This document shows, piece by piece, positions 55,667 to 63,359 of a DNA stretch of 64,000 bases. Origin of the DNA: Microbacterium sp. SORGH_AS_0862 (GTDB taxonomy: Bacteria > Actinomycetota > Actinomycetes > Actinomycetales > Microbacteriaceae). The stretch lies in the NCBI RefSeq assembly GCF_030818795.1, contig NZ_JAUTAY010000001.1, forward strand, positions 2,976,001 through 3,040,000, in the 5' to 3' direction. Position numbers and translations under genes: made by a program. The notes under the pieces were generated by a model that did not search any database, had not been told where the DNA came from, and worked only from the letters and a program-made list of their open reading frames with translations. Positions within the stretch are counted from its first letter, which is position 1; every line of letters starts with the position of its first letter.

Positions 55667-56523
55667 CGATCCTTCTCGGTGCGCTCCTCGGCGCCGGAAT
55701 CCTGCTCATGCTCGCACCGCGGTTGTGGCCCGCGAGTGCGGGGACGGGCCGCCCCGCGCCGCGGAGATCTCGGGGCGCGATGGTGCTGGCGGAAGCGGGC
55801 TTCGCGCACCTGTCTGTCAGTGTGCTGATCCTCGCTTGCGCCGGCGTCGCTGTCCTTGCCGCGGCGCTCGCCTGGCTGCTGACACAGGTGCCGGCGTTCG
55901 CCCTGCTCGCCGCGCTCGCGGGGGCGGCGGCACCCGTGTTGTGGCTCCGCGGCCGAGCGCGTCGGCTCCTCAAGATCCGGCGGGGACTCTGGCCCGACGT
56001 CTGCGACCTGCTCATCGCATCGGTGCGGGCCGGCTTCGCGCTGCCGGATGCCCTCGCATCGCTGCAGACCTCCGCACCCACACCCCTGCGGCCCGCCTTC
56101 GCGGGTTTCGCGCGGGACCTCGCTGCATCCGGTCACTTCGAGACCAGCCTCGATCGCTTGAAGGTCGCGTTGTCCGACCCGGTGGCCGACCGCATCCTGG
56201 AGACCTTGCGGATGGCGCGCCAGGTGGGCGGAACCGAGCTGGTGCCCGTCCTGCGGTCATTGTCGAGCGCGGTACGGGCGGATGCGGCGGTGCGTGCCGA
56301 AGTGGACGCACGGCAGTCGTGGGTGCGCGGCGCGGCGGTACTCGGTCTGCTTGCACCGTGGGTGATCCTTGTGCTGCTCGCGCTCCGACCGGAAGGGTCC
56401 GCCGCTTATTCGAGCCCGGAAGGGGTCGTGCTGATCGTCGCCGGCGCAGTCGTCTCCGTCGCGGCGTTCCGCATAATGCTGGCGGTCGGCCGACTCCCCG
56501 AGCCGCGGAGGTGGTTCGGATGA
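55663..56523 (+). CDS. tadB: TadB pilus-assembly membrane protein
   Basis: A 286-residue type II secretion F-domain protein. Two helices at the N-terminus flank a Pro/Arg-rich linker, then VCDLLIASVRAGFALPDALASL and ETLRMARQVGGTELVPVLRSL, and two C-terminal helices. It overlaps tadA and tadC by ATGA on both sides. Confidence 0.9.
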   Translation: MTILLGALLGAGILLMLAPRLWPASAGTGRPAPRRSRGAMVLAEAGFAHLSVSVLILACAGVAVLAAALAWLLTQVPAFALLAALAGAAAPVLWLRGRARRLLKIRRGLWPDVCDLLIASVRAGFALPDALASLQTSAPTPLRPAFAGFARDLAASGHFETSLDRLKVALSDPVADRILETLRMARQVGGTELVPVLRSLSSAVRADAAVRAEVDARQSWVRGAAVLGLLAPWVILVLLALRPEGSAAYSSPEGVVLIVAGAVVSVAAFRIMLAVGRLPEPRRWFG

Positions 56524-57368
56524 CCCCTGCCGCCGTCACCCACGTCGCCCTCGCGGTGCTCCTCGGCGGAGCGCTGGGTGCCGGGATCTCCCTGATCCTC
56601 TGGGCGACGCCGCGGTGGCGCGCGGTCTCGCTGGGGCGCCGCATCGCACCGTACCTGCGCGACATCGCCGACCCGCGCGGACTGACGCCGCTGCATGCGC
56701 CCGTGCGCGACGCGGGGGAGAAACTGGTGCGCCGGCTGGGTGCTCGCGTGGGCGGTGCGGCCGATCTCGAGGTGAGGCTGCGCCGTGCGGGATGGGCGAT
56801 GGATGCGGCGGCCTTCCGCGCGCGCCAGCTGACCTGGGCCGTCGTCGGGCTCGTCACCGGAGCAGTCCTGGTCGTGGCGCTGGTCGTCGCCGGCTCCTTC
56901 GCCCCCGCGGTCGGCGTCCTTCCTCTGCTCGGAGCCGCGGCCGGGGCGATCGGCTACGACCTGCGCCTCGGCGCGGCCGCTCGGGCGCGCTCGGCGCGGG
57001 CAGCGGAGGAGCTGCCCACCATCCTGGAGTTCCTCGCCCTGTGCCTCGCCGCAGGAGAGAGCGCGTTCGATGCGATACGACGCGTCTCGTCCGTCGGCTC
57101 CGGCGAGATCGTGACGGAGCTGCGTCGCGCCGTGCTGGATGTCGGGACGGGGTCGTCACTGAGTGACGCGCTCGCCTCCGTCGGTCGGGCGATCGATACA
57201 CCCGCCGTCGCCCGCAGCATCGACCAGATCGTCGCGGCCATCGACCGCGGGGCGCCGCTCGCGCAGGTCCTGCAAGCGCAGGCGGCCGACGCGCGCGAGG
57301 ACGCCAAGCGAGTTCTCATCGAAAAGGCCGGGCGCAAAGAGATCTACATGCTTCTGCCTGTCAACTAG
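56520..57368 (+). CDS. tadC: TadC pilus-assembly membrane protein, truncated at its C-terminus
   Basis: A 282-residue T2SS-F protein. The frame is normal through LPTILEFLALCLAAGESAFDAI and EKAGRKEIYMLLPV, then ends at once with N-stop. Homologues continue here with a hydrophobic segment (V-F-L-I-L-P type) that forms the last membrane helix. The sequence after the stop is unrelated accessory DNA, so the end seems lost to an insertion at about 57,363. The downstream tadE-like genes expected next are also missing from the window. Confidence 0.85.
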   Translation: MTPAAVTHVALAVLLGGALGAGISLILWATPRWRAVSLGRRIAPYLRDIADPRGLTPLHAPVRDAGEKLVRRLGARVGGAADLEVRLRRAGWAMDAAAFRARQLTWAVVGLVTGAVLVVALVVAGSFAPAVGVLPLLGAAAGAIGYDLRLGAAARARSARAAEELPTILEFLALCLAAGESAFDAIRRVSSVGSGEIVTELRRAVLDVGTGSSLSDALASVGRAIDTPAVARSIDQIVAAIDRGAPLAQVLQAQAADAREDAKRVLIEKAGRKEIYMLLPVN

Positions 57369-57454
57369 AAGTCAGGAGCTTTCTGCACGGCTCGATTTCC
57401 CAGCGTCGTACGCGATAGACCTTCTCCATCATCCATCGGAAGAAGGAATCGCAC

Positions 57455-58327
57455 ATGAACGCGCTGGCTGAGTCGATCGCGACCGGTCCGAACGGAGAGA
57501 CGGCGGAGTACGTCTTCGTGACGCCGGAGATGGCGGTGTCGTGGTTGGCGAAGAACATCGACCGCAACCGCAACGTGAAGAAGAGTCGCATCAATGGGTA
57601 CGTCCGTGACATTCAGAACGACAACTGGGTGATCACGGGGGAGGCGATCAAGTTCGACATCCATGGGCAGCTGATCGATGGGCAGAACCGTTGCCACGCG
57701 ATCGTCACCGCCGGACGGGGTGCGTGGGTGCTCGTAGTGCGGGGGATCAGCGACAGCGCTCTTGTCGTGCTCGACTCGGGTTCCGCGCGGAACACGGGGG
57801 ACATGCTCATCATCACCGGGCTGGCGGATAAGGCTGACGCGAAGGATGTCGGCGCGATCGCTCGTCTGCATGTGGCGTGGAAGGCCGGCGACGTGAAGCA
57901 CGCCGCGTCCCACATCGGTGGCAGCGCGACCCTCACGAAGACCGAGATGGCCGAAGCGGTCATGTCGGTCCCGAACATCGACTTCGCTGCCCGCCACGCT
58001 CGCGCCATGTACCGCTATCTGCGCCTTCCGGTGAGCGCGCTCGGGCTCGCGTTCCTCGAGTTCTCCGAGATCGACGTCGACGACACTGCTGAGTTCTTCA
58101 ACCGGATCCGTGACGGAGTTCAGAGTGGCCCTGGAGACCCGTTCCTCACCCTCTCGAGGCGCGTGTCCAGTGATCTGCAGGCTGGCGCGTCGAGGCGCAT
58201 CCTGCCCGGTCAGGCGCTGTTCTACCTCTTCCGCACATGGAACGCGTTCCGCGCGAACGAGACGCTGGTGAAGCTGCAGATCGGTTCACCGCAGTCAGGG
58301 TTCACACCAATCCCGGTGCCGCGATGA
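57455..58327 (+). CDS. ParB-like / phage-type DNA-binding protein
   Basis: A 290-residue protein with AAGGA before the ATG. The N-terminal part reads VTPEMAVSWLAKNIDRNRNV, then NWVITGEAIKFDIHGQLIDGQNRCHAI, the ParB-like/DGQHR motif (with N for the usual H) found in many actinophage and plasmid proteins of uncertain role. The C-terminal half is helical (LSRRVSSDLQAGASRRILPG). No ParA partner and no parS-like repeats are near, so partitioning is not indicated. Confidence 0.75.
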   Translation: MNALAESIATGPNGETAEYVFVTPEMAVSWLAKNIDRNRNVKKSRINGYVRDIQNDNWVITGEAIKFDIHGQLIDGQNRCHAIVTAGRGAWVLVVRGISDSALVVLDSGSARNTGDMLIITGLADKADAKDVGAIARLHVAWKAGDVKHAASHIGGSATLTKTEMAEAVMSVPNIDFAARHARAMYRYLRLPVSALGLAFLEFSEIDVDDTAEFFNRIRDGVQSGPGDPFLTLSRRVSSDLQAGASRRILPGQALFYLFRTWNAFRANETLVKLQIGSPQSGFTPIPVPR

Positions 58328-58397
58328 ATGCGCCATTTGGTCCGCAGGATCGCGGGTCTATGCTTCGGTTCCAGGATCGCTCTTCTGGGGTCGAGCG

Positions 58398-59066
58398 ATG
58401 AGTCAAAGGCTGGTTGGTGGCGCGTCAGACGACTGCGCCGGATCATTGGGGGATCAATTGAATGATGAAGTGCGTGACGTGGCCGATGATGGTGCCCGAT
58501 CCTCTTTGAAGATTGGGGTGCTGTGGCGGGACCGGCTGACCCTCGGCCTGAGTGTGGGCGTTGTCGCGCTCTTCGTCGCGCTCGTCGCCATGGTCATCTT
58601 GAACGCAGTTAACTACGCAGAAGCCACACAGGCGCAGCAGCAGCGCAACGACTACGGCGCGACGGTGCGGGACCTTGAGAGCAGGACGGCAGAGCTGGAG
58701 GGCCGTGTTGAGCTGTACGAGCCGGCGTACAACAAGGCTGCCGAGCTGGAACGTACCGAACAGGCCCTTGACCAACGCGAAGCCGATGTCGCTGCGCGAG
58801 AAGCAGCGGTGAAGAGCACCGAGGACCGCATTGCAGCTACGACCCTCAAGGACGGTTTCACGTACACGGTGGGTTCGACAATGGAGCCCGGCACCTACCA
58901 GGCAAACAGCACCACGGAGAGTTGCTACTGGGCGATCTACACGACCGGTTCGAACTACAGCGACATAGTCGACAACGGATTCGCCGCCGGGACCGTTTCC
59001 GTGACAGTCGGACCGGGGCAGGATTTCACATCTAAGCGATGCGGCGACTGGTCAAAAGTCGGCTAG
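58398..59066 (+). CDS. Single-pass membrane protein with coiled coil and extracellular domain
   Basis: A 222-residue protein: a cytoplasmic acidic N-terminus, one membrane helix (about 47-70, LTLGLSVGVVALFVALVAMV), a coiled coil (about 72-150, RDLESRTAELEGRVELYE and LDQREADVAAREAAVKS), and a C-terminal beta-like domain with EPGTYQANS, ESCYWAIYTTGS and DFTSKRCGDW. The last domain, with two cysteines, recurs in exported actinobacterial and phage proteins of unknown function. Codon use is less GC-rich than in the core genes. Confidence 0.75.
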   Translation: MSQRLVGGASDDCAGSLGDQLNDEVRDVADDGARSSLKIGVLWRDRLTLGLSVGVVALFVALVAMVILNAVNYAEATQAQQQRNDYGATVRDLESRTAELEGRVELYEPAYNKAAELERTEQALDQREADVAAREAAVKSTEDRIAATTLKDGFTYTVGSTMEPGTYQANSTTESCYWAIYTTGSNYSDIVDNGFAAGTVSVTVGPGQDFTSKRCGDWSKVG

Positions 59067-59325
59067 GTGCCTCGGCGAGAGACGTGGCGCGCAGCGTCGC
59101 GATGCCCCAGACCCCCTCACGGTCGTTTTTTTCGCCGGGGAGAGATATCGGCTAGCCCCGGAGACCCGGGTGAGTGAGCCGAGGGGGACCCCGCCCACCC
59201 TTCTGAACCAAGGTGGGTCCGGGTCTTCGAGCGTTCGGCGGCTCGGCGCGTTGCCGTTCGGTCGCCCGCGTGTCAGTGGCTCTCGCGTATCCTCTAGTTC
59301 CGGCCGGGGAAGGAGACCCCTGGCT

Positions 59326-59655
59326 TTGGGCACGAACAAGCGTTATGCGGACGCCATCGATCGGCGGGTGGGTGAACGAATACTCGAGCGCGCTGCGGCC
59401 GATGGCCCGCTGCAACATCTCACCGACGCGGAGCTCGAGCTCGACCGCCGGCCGCTCACCATTGATCCGCAGCCGAAGCCTGCGAAGGCGTGGGTCCGGT
59501 TCGGCAGCACGCCTGTTCTTGTTGACGCGCTCGTGAATCGCTGGACGTCGCGTGCGTGCGGGATCTCGTTTGAAGTGGCGGGAAAGCAGATGCGGACATG
59601 GGTTTGGGCATCGGCCGTGAGCGAGGCGCCGCGCGGCGGAGACAGAAACCTTTGA
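59326..59655 (+). CDS. Hypothetical protein
   Basis: A 109-residue protein from TTG 59,326, chosen because AGGAG (59,311-59,315) precedes it at good spacing and the residues before it are low-complexity. It begins GTNKRYADAIDRRVGERIL and contains AWVRFGSTPVLVDALVNRW and TWVWASAV. I recognise no characterised family. The 259 bases before it (59,067-59,325) hold no gene, only a T-run and a CCGGGG/CCCCGG pair near 59,135-59,161. Confidence 0.6.
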   Translation: MGTNKRYADAIDRRVGERILERAAADGPLQHLTDAELELDRRPLTIDPQPKPAKAWVRFGSTPVLVDALVNRWTSRACGISFEVAGKQMRTWVWASAVSEAPRGGDRNL

Positions 59656-59766
59656 CCTCGCAGACCAAAAGTTCCCCTCCCAGGCGACCGGCTTCTCGGC
59701 GAGGCTTCCGGGCTCCCCCCTCGTCTCGGCTTTCCCGCTAGCATCGCTCGCAGACAGGGGGGACGC

Positions 59767-60003
59767 ATGAGCGACACCGAAACGGACAAGACTTATCCGA
59801 TAGCGCAGTGGACGAACGCACTCATGATCGGGGCCGGCGTGACGATCCTTCTCGGATTCGTCGTCCTGTTCATACCACCCATGTCGCTGCTCGCCTGGCT
59901 GCTCCTGCCACTGGGGTTCGTGTGCCTGCTCGCGGGCTGGGTGTCGCACGCGATCCGACTTAGCACTCGGGCGCTCCTTGACGCGATAGCGGAGCGTAAG
60001 TGA
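59767..60003 (+). CDS. Small membrane protein A
   Basis: A 78-residue protein with two hydrophobic helices (ALMIGAGVTILLGFVVLFI and SLLAWLLLPLGFVCLLAGWV) and hydrophilic ends. It opens a three-gene cassette: its stop shares a base with the next start (TGATG). No homologue with known role comes to mind. Confidence 0.7.
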   Translation: MSDTETDKTYPIAQWTNALMIGAGVTILLGFVVLFIPPMSLLAWLLLPLGFVCLLAGWVSHAIRLSTRALLDAIAERK

Positions 60004-60170
60004 TGGATGCCGTCACCATCATCGTTGCCGCAATCAGCATCGTCGTTGCCAACTGGGTCGTGAGCTACTTCGTGACGAAGAACGCGATCAAGAACGCGCT
60101 GATAGAGGACCGACGCTTCCAGCGGAAAGTCGAGAAGGCGCGAGCAGCCGCAGCGCAGGCGGACAGGTAG
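60003..60170 (+). CDS. Small membrane protein B (55 residues)
   Basis: A 55-residue product: one membrane helix (VTIIVAAISIVVANWVVSYF) followed by a basic, helical tail with REx-like charges (KNALIEDRRFQRKVEKARAA). It is coupled to gene A by a one-base stop/start overlap and lies three bases before gene C. Too small for many gene finders, but the codon pattern and spacing support it. Confidence 0.65.
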   Translation: MDAVTIIVAAISIVVANWVVSYFVTKNAIKNALIEDRRFQRKVEKARAAAAQADR

Positions 60171-60173
60171 GAG

Positions 60174-60608
60174 ATGATCCAGCTCTGGAGTGCGATCGGA
60201 GTTGCATTGCTCACGGTGGTGATCGGACCCCTCCTGCGTGGCGAGGTCAGTGGTCGACTGCTGAAGCGCATCAGTGAGCATGCGAATCTGCGTGAGAAGC
60301 TTGCCGAAAACTCGGCAGCGCTCAAGGATCTCGACGCTCTTCTCGATCTCGAGGTTCGACGTCTCCGAGAGCGCGAAAGACATAGACTCACTCGTAAATT
60401 GAACGGCGCGAACGTAGCTGCCCTCATCTTCGTGGCACTCGCAGGGGGCGGCATCGTCTATGGGCTTCTCTCGCTCGGAATCTCGCTGGGGCCCACCGGA
60501 TGGGCGATCGCGGCATATGTTGGCGCAGCTCTAGTCGCTGTTTTCGCGGTCGGGCTCGCAGCGGTTGGCGTCGGTACTCTCTATGAGCCGCCAAAGGAAA
60601 AGAAGTAG
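60174..60608 (+). CDS. Small membrane protein C
   Basis: A 144-residue protein: an N-terminal helix (LWSAIGVALLTVVIGPLL), a charged, probably coiled segment (LREKLAENSAALKDLDALLD, then LEVRRLRERERH), and two more helices at the C-terminus. AGGAG touches the ATG, so the true start may differ. With A and B it forms a compact rightward operon. The 189 bases after it (60,609-60,797) contain a stem (GCCTCCCC/GTGGGAGGC) near 60,738 and no gene. Confidence 0.7.
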   Translation: MIQLWSAIGVALLTVVIGPLLRGEVSGRLLKRISEHANLREKLAENSAALKDLDALLDLEVRRLRERERHRLTRKLNGANVAALIFVALAGGGIVYGLLSLGISLGPTGWAIAAYVGAALVAVFAVGLAAVGVGTLYEPPKEKK

Positions 60609-60797
60609 CCGCTCAATGTGACCGATGCCGCGGTCAGGGATCGGACTGTCTGAGGCGGAGTTCCCGGTCGGTCAGCTATCGGCGCGATGGGTTTCAGAGA
60701 CGTCGCCAGACTGGAACACACGTTGGAGAGAAGGGATGCCTCCCCGGTGGTCAACCGTGGGAGGCCCCCTGTACGGCTAACCCCCACCCCGAATCGG

Positions 60798-61916
60798 TCA
60801 ACGCGATCGTAGGGAGGGCTTCATGCGGTTCTTCGTCCCGTCCGGGACCCATTCACCCCAGCCTTCCTGCTCGAGCAACCGCATGAGGGACACCAGGTGC
60901 ATGACGGCCAATGTGGCGTTCCTAAGGTTGTACTGACGCGCTGATACCCCATGCGACGAGGGATGGCGTCCGTATGAATGCGGCACTGGATCACCGGGCC
61001 TCCACGAGGCATATGCGCGCCAGAGGGCTCCGAGAACGAGCGCATCTCGAAACGGAAGCGAAGTTATGTCTGGCCGCGTGTTCTTGTCCGGCGTGTCCTT
61101 CCAGAAGCCGACGTGACGGCGAGTGATTGTGTCGAGGGTGCTGGTCGCTAGCGACTGCGCCGCTTCTCTGTGACCGCTTCTTAGCGCCTCCGCGGCAGCG
61201 CGCGTGAACCGTGCATACTTCCGACCTGTGCTGGAGGTGATGTTGTCTAGTTGGCTCTCGCAGCTACGAACTATCTGCGGCGAGTGTCTGCCAATCACTT
61301 CCCGGCGCGCCACCGGGCTGTTCGCTGCAAGAAGGCGTTCGACCACCTGTGGCGGGGGTACCCAGGCAAGTGGCAATCCCTCATCTAGGACGAGCCCGCC
61401 CAGCACGTCGGCCGCCGGTCGTCGGATTCCGTGCCAGTTGGAGGGCCAGTGTCTCGGCGATGGTGGCTTCCGCAGAGATACGAACAGTTCCGAAAGCTGG
61501 CGTTGGATCAGAGAATCGATCCGCGGAAACATCGAACCCCACACCGGGGACATGGATGCGATGACTGAGTCGACTCCGAACCCATCCAACCTTGCACTCA
61601 GTTGCTGACTGAGCCGGGTGCGCATTGGGGCTAAGGCGCTCTCTACGACGTCCGACAAGTGGCTATTGACGCTGGCGCTTAATGCCTCCGGCAGCGCTAT
61701 CTGTGGCACTAAAATGCGGCGGCCAAGGTTCGAGATCGCGTCGAGCGTAGAGTTGTCGCGCGAAGCGAGAAGGCGCGCCGCTATCGCGGCGTTCTGGGAG
61801 GCGATCGACTCGAACCCGCGACTGGATCGGAGTAGATCGCTCGCGCCCGTGCGGAGTGGCCGGAGAGTGCTCTCGTCATCGCGGTGCGAATCTTCGAGCT
61901 GATTTTCGTCTGTCAT
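60798..61916 (-). CDS. Helical protein with C-terminal R-x4-H motif (HEPN-like, candidate RNase effector)
   Basis: A 372-residue protein from ATG 61,916, coupled to the upstream gene by TGATG. It is almost all helical. Near the end is SYGRHPSSHGVSARQYNLRN: R317 and H322 form R-x4-H between two long helices, the arrangement of HEPN-domain RNases (R-x4-6-H), and the following NATLAVMHLVSLMRLLE resembles the last helix of such domains. The assignment rests on this motif and its setting, so it is tentative. No other enzyme motif is seen. Central segments (about 100-190) include PRIDSLIQRQLSELFVSLRK. Confidence 0.55.
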   Translation of the reverse strand: MTDENQLEDSHRDDESTLRPLRTGASDLLRSSRGFESIASQNAAIAARLLASRDNSTLDAISNLGRRILVPQIALPEALSASVNSHLSDVVESALAPMRTRLSQQLSARLDGFGVDSVIASMSPVWGSMFPRIDSLIQRQLSELFVSLRKPPSPRHWPSNWHGIRRPAADVLGGLVLDEGLPLAWVPPPQVVERLLAANSPVARREVIGRHSPQIVRSCESQLDNITSSTGRKYARFTRAAAEALRSGHREAAQSLATSTLDTITRRHVGFWKDTPDKNTRPDITSLPFRDALVLGALWRAYASWRPGDPVPHSYGRHPSSHGVSARQYNLRNATLAVMHLVSLMRLLEQEGWGEWVPDGTKNRMKPSLRSR

Positions 61917-62305
61917 CACTCGAAGTAGTCGATGCGGGTCCGCGCGGTGTCCTTCGCTTCGTCCATGACTACTGTGCATTGGTACGAGCTCCGGATCATG
62001 GCACCGAAGCTGTTCTCGGCGTCGACCGTTCCGGTTACTGTCCACGTTCCTGATCCCGTGGCTTCGGAGTTGAACTTCGCCGTCGATGGCGCCTTTAGTT
62101 GCGATTCGATCTGCGCCTCGCATTGTGCGATCGCCTCGAACTTGTTGTTCATCGTGTAGCCGTCGCCCCCTGAACCGATGCTCGCAAGACCCCAAATGAC
62201 AGCGCTGAAGAGTGCGACGAGCCCCAGACATCCGAAACAGCCCCATGCCGCACTGTTCTGCTTCTTCTTTGGCGGCTTCCCCCCGAACACCCCCGGGCGA
62301 TCCAT
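61916..62305 (-). CDS. Membrane-anchored small protein, partner of the HEPN-like gene
   Basis: A 129-residue protein if started at ATG 62,305 (MDRPGVFGGKPPKKKQ); ATG 62,332 is an alternative and neither has a strong ribosome site. After a basic Lys patch comes one membrane helix (CLGLVALFSAVIWGLASIG), then an outside domain with CEAQIESQLKAPSTAKFNSE and QCTVVMDEAKDTART, carrying two cysteines. The CxxxhxxxLKxPSTAKF pattern recurs in actinobacterial mobile elements. It shares its stop with the next start. Confidence 0.65.
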   Translation of the reverse strand: MDRPGVFGGKPPKKKQNSAAWGCFGCLGLVALFSAVIWGLASIGSGGDGYTMNNKFEAIAQCEAQIESQLKAPSTAKFNSEATGSGTWTVTGTVDAENSFGAMIRSSYQCTVVMDEAKDTARTRIDYFE

Positions 62306-62409
62306 GCTCGGGTGATAGACACTGCTCCCCATGCCGGTGACTCTAGCCCTCGACACCGCCGCCATCTACGCTGCAAGCCAGCTAGAGACGCAGGAGAAAC
62401 ACCGCGGGT

Positions 62410-62526
62410 ATGCTCAGCGCCATGAGTGCAAGACGCCGCATTCCGGGGGCGGCCACCGAGCTTGCGTTCGAGTCGCTCAGTCTTGCGATTCTGGGGCTGA
62501 GTCGAGCCATCGCAGTCATCAGCTAG
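62410..62526 (+). CDS. Possible very short hydrophobic peptide (38 residues)
   Basis: The open frame MLSAMSARRRIPGAATEL... has a basic start and a hydrophobic helix (LSLAILGLSRAIAVIS). AGGAG lies about 13 bases before the first ATG, a loose fit. It lies alone in the 277-base gap between divergent-facing accessory genes, where a type I toxin or membrane micropeptide could sit, but chance cannot be excluded. Confidence 0.25.
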   Translation: MLSAMSARRRIPGAATELAFESLSLAILGLSRAIAVIS

Positions 62527-62559
62527 CGAATGTAGTCCGCAGCAGCGCAGGGTGTCCAT

Positions 62560-62597
62560 GAATCATAGGCACGCGCCACGAATCATGGGCACGCGCC
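62560..62597. repeat. Two tandem ~18-base repeats
   Basis: GAATCATAGGCACGCGCC (62,560-62,577) is followed two bases later by the same sequence with one change (G for A) at 62,580-62,597. The second unit overlaps the 3' end of the ComF-like gene. They might be remnants of a recombination junction or a protein-binding site. Confidence 0.7.
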
Positions 62598-63359
62598 CCC
62601 TGTCACCGGGCATCGTTCGCCGTCCCACGGCTGCCTCGGATGCTTCTGGAGCAGCTCGGCGGTGGGCGCCCATCCGAGATTGAGGACTCTTGCCACTACC
62701 AGGATCGTCACGAATCTCGCGCCCGCATCTCGGACGACCGCGGCCACGCTCTGCGACTTTGCCCCTGTAGTGAATGTGTCGTCGAAGACGACGACATGTC
62801 TGCCAGTCAGATCGACCGGCGGTCGTAGCTCAAGCGAACCGGTATCAATTACTCGCTCGCGGGCATTGGCTGTCCGCTCGATGCGCAGTTCGTTCCAGTG
62901 CCGAGGCGCAAATCTCGCAAGCGCTGCAAGCGGGTGCCCGTCTGGTCGACTGCCTGGGATCCCCGAGGGGACCAACACAATATGGTCAACTGGCCCACCG
63001 ACCGCCTCCACACACTGCACGTGTCTGTAGAAGAAGTGCCACGTGAGTGCTGACAGTCGGTAGAGAGGCTCTGCCTGGACGTCCTTCGGCCAGCCGTCTT
63101 TGTAATTACGAATGTCCTGTCGAAACTGAGCGTTCACTTCACAGGCGTAACTGAGGGGGACAACGAGGTTCGCGACGCGCCACTCGCCGGCGACTCCTCG
63201 GAGTTCTCTGCAGCTGTTGCACACTGGGTTAGCTGGAAGATCGCGCGACCCAGTACAGACTACGCACGCATCCGGATGTCGGATTGGGTTGAAGGCAAGC
63301 TGCGGCAGGATGCGGTTTACGTGTTGCATCCGTCGCTCGTCCTGCCTTCGATCGCTCAT
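62583..63359 (-). CDS. ComF-like phosphoribosyltransferase with zinc finger
   Basis: A 258-residue protein from ATG 63,359, whose first bases overlap the stop of the DprA-like gene (ATGA). An N-terminal four-cysteine zinc finger (C32, C35, C47, C50) precedes a PRTase domain with VPSGIPGSRPDGHPLAALA and the PRPP loop VVVFDDTFTTGAKSQ at 189-203. This is the ComF layout, used in competence but also in mobile-element loci. Coupling to a DprA-like gene outside the usual chromosomal setting suggests a joint job in nucleotide or DNA handling of the element. Confidence 0.8.
   Translation of the reverse strand: MSDRRQDERRMQHVNRILPQLAFNPIRHPDACVVCTGSRDLPANPVCNSCRELRGVAGEWRVANLVVPLSYACEVNAQFRQDIRNYKDGWPKDVQAEPLYRLSALTWHFFYRHVQCVEAVGGPVDHIVLVPSGIPGSRPDGHPLAALARFAPRHWNELRIERTANARERVIDTGSLELRPPVDLTGRHVVVFDDTFTTGAKSQSVAAVVRDAGARFVTILVVARVLNLGWAPTAELLQKHPRQPWDGERCPVTGGACP

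Noticed and set aside
57455..58327. ParAB plasmid partition locus
   Set aside because: No ParA ATPase and no parS-type repeats are nearby.
59052..59949. Minus-strand frames of 95 and 265 codons
   Set aside because: They cover intergenic DNA and two plus-strand genes, have no ribosome sites and a random-like composition.
61204..61608. A 134-codon plus-strand frame
   Set aside because: It is antisense to the HEPN-like gene and its composition is that of a shadow.
62331..62561. A 76-codon plus-strand frame
   Set aside because: It is rich in His/Cys/Ser without pattern and overlaps the better supported short frame; likely chance.
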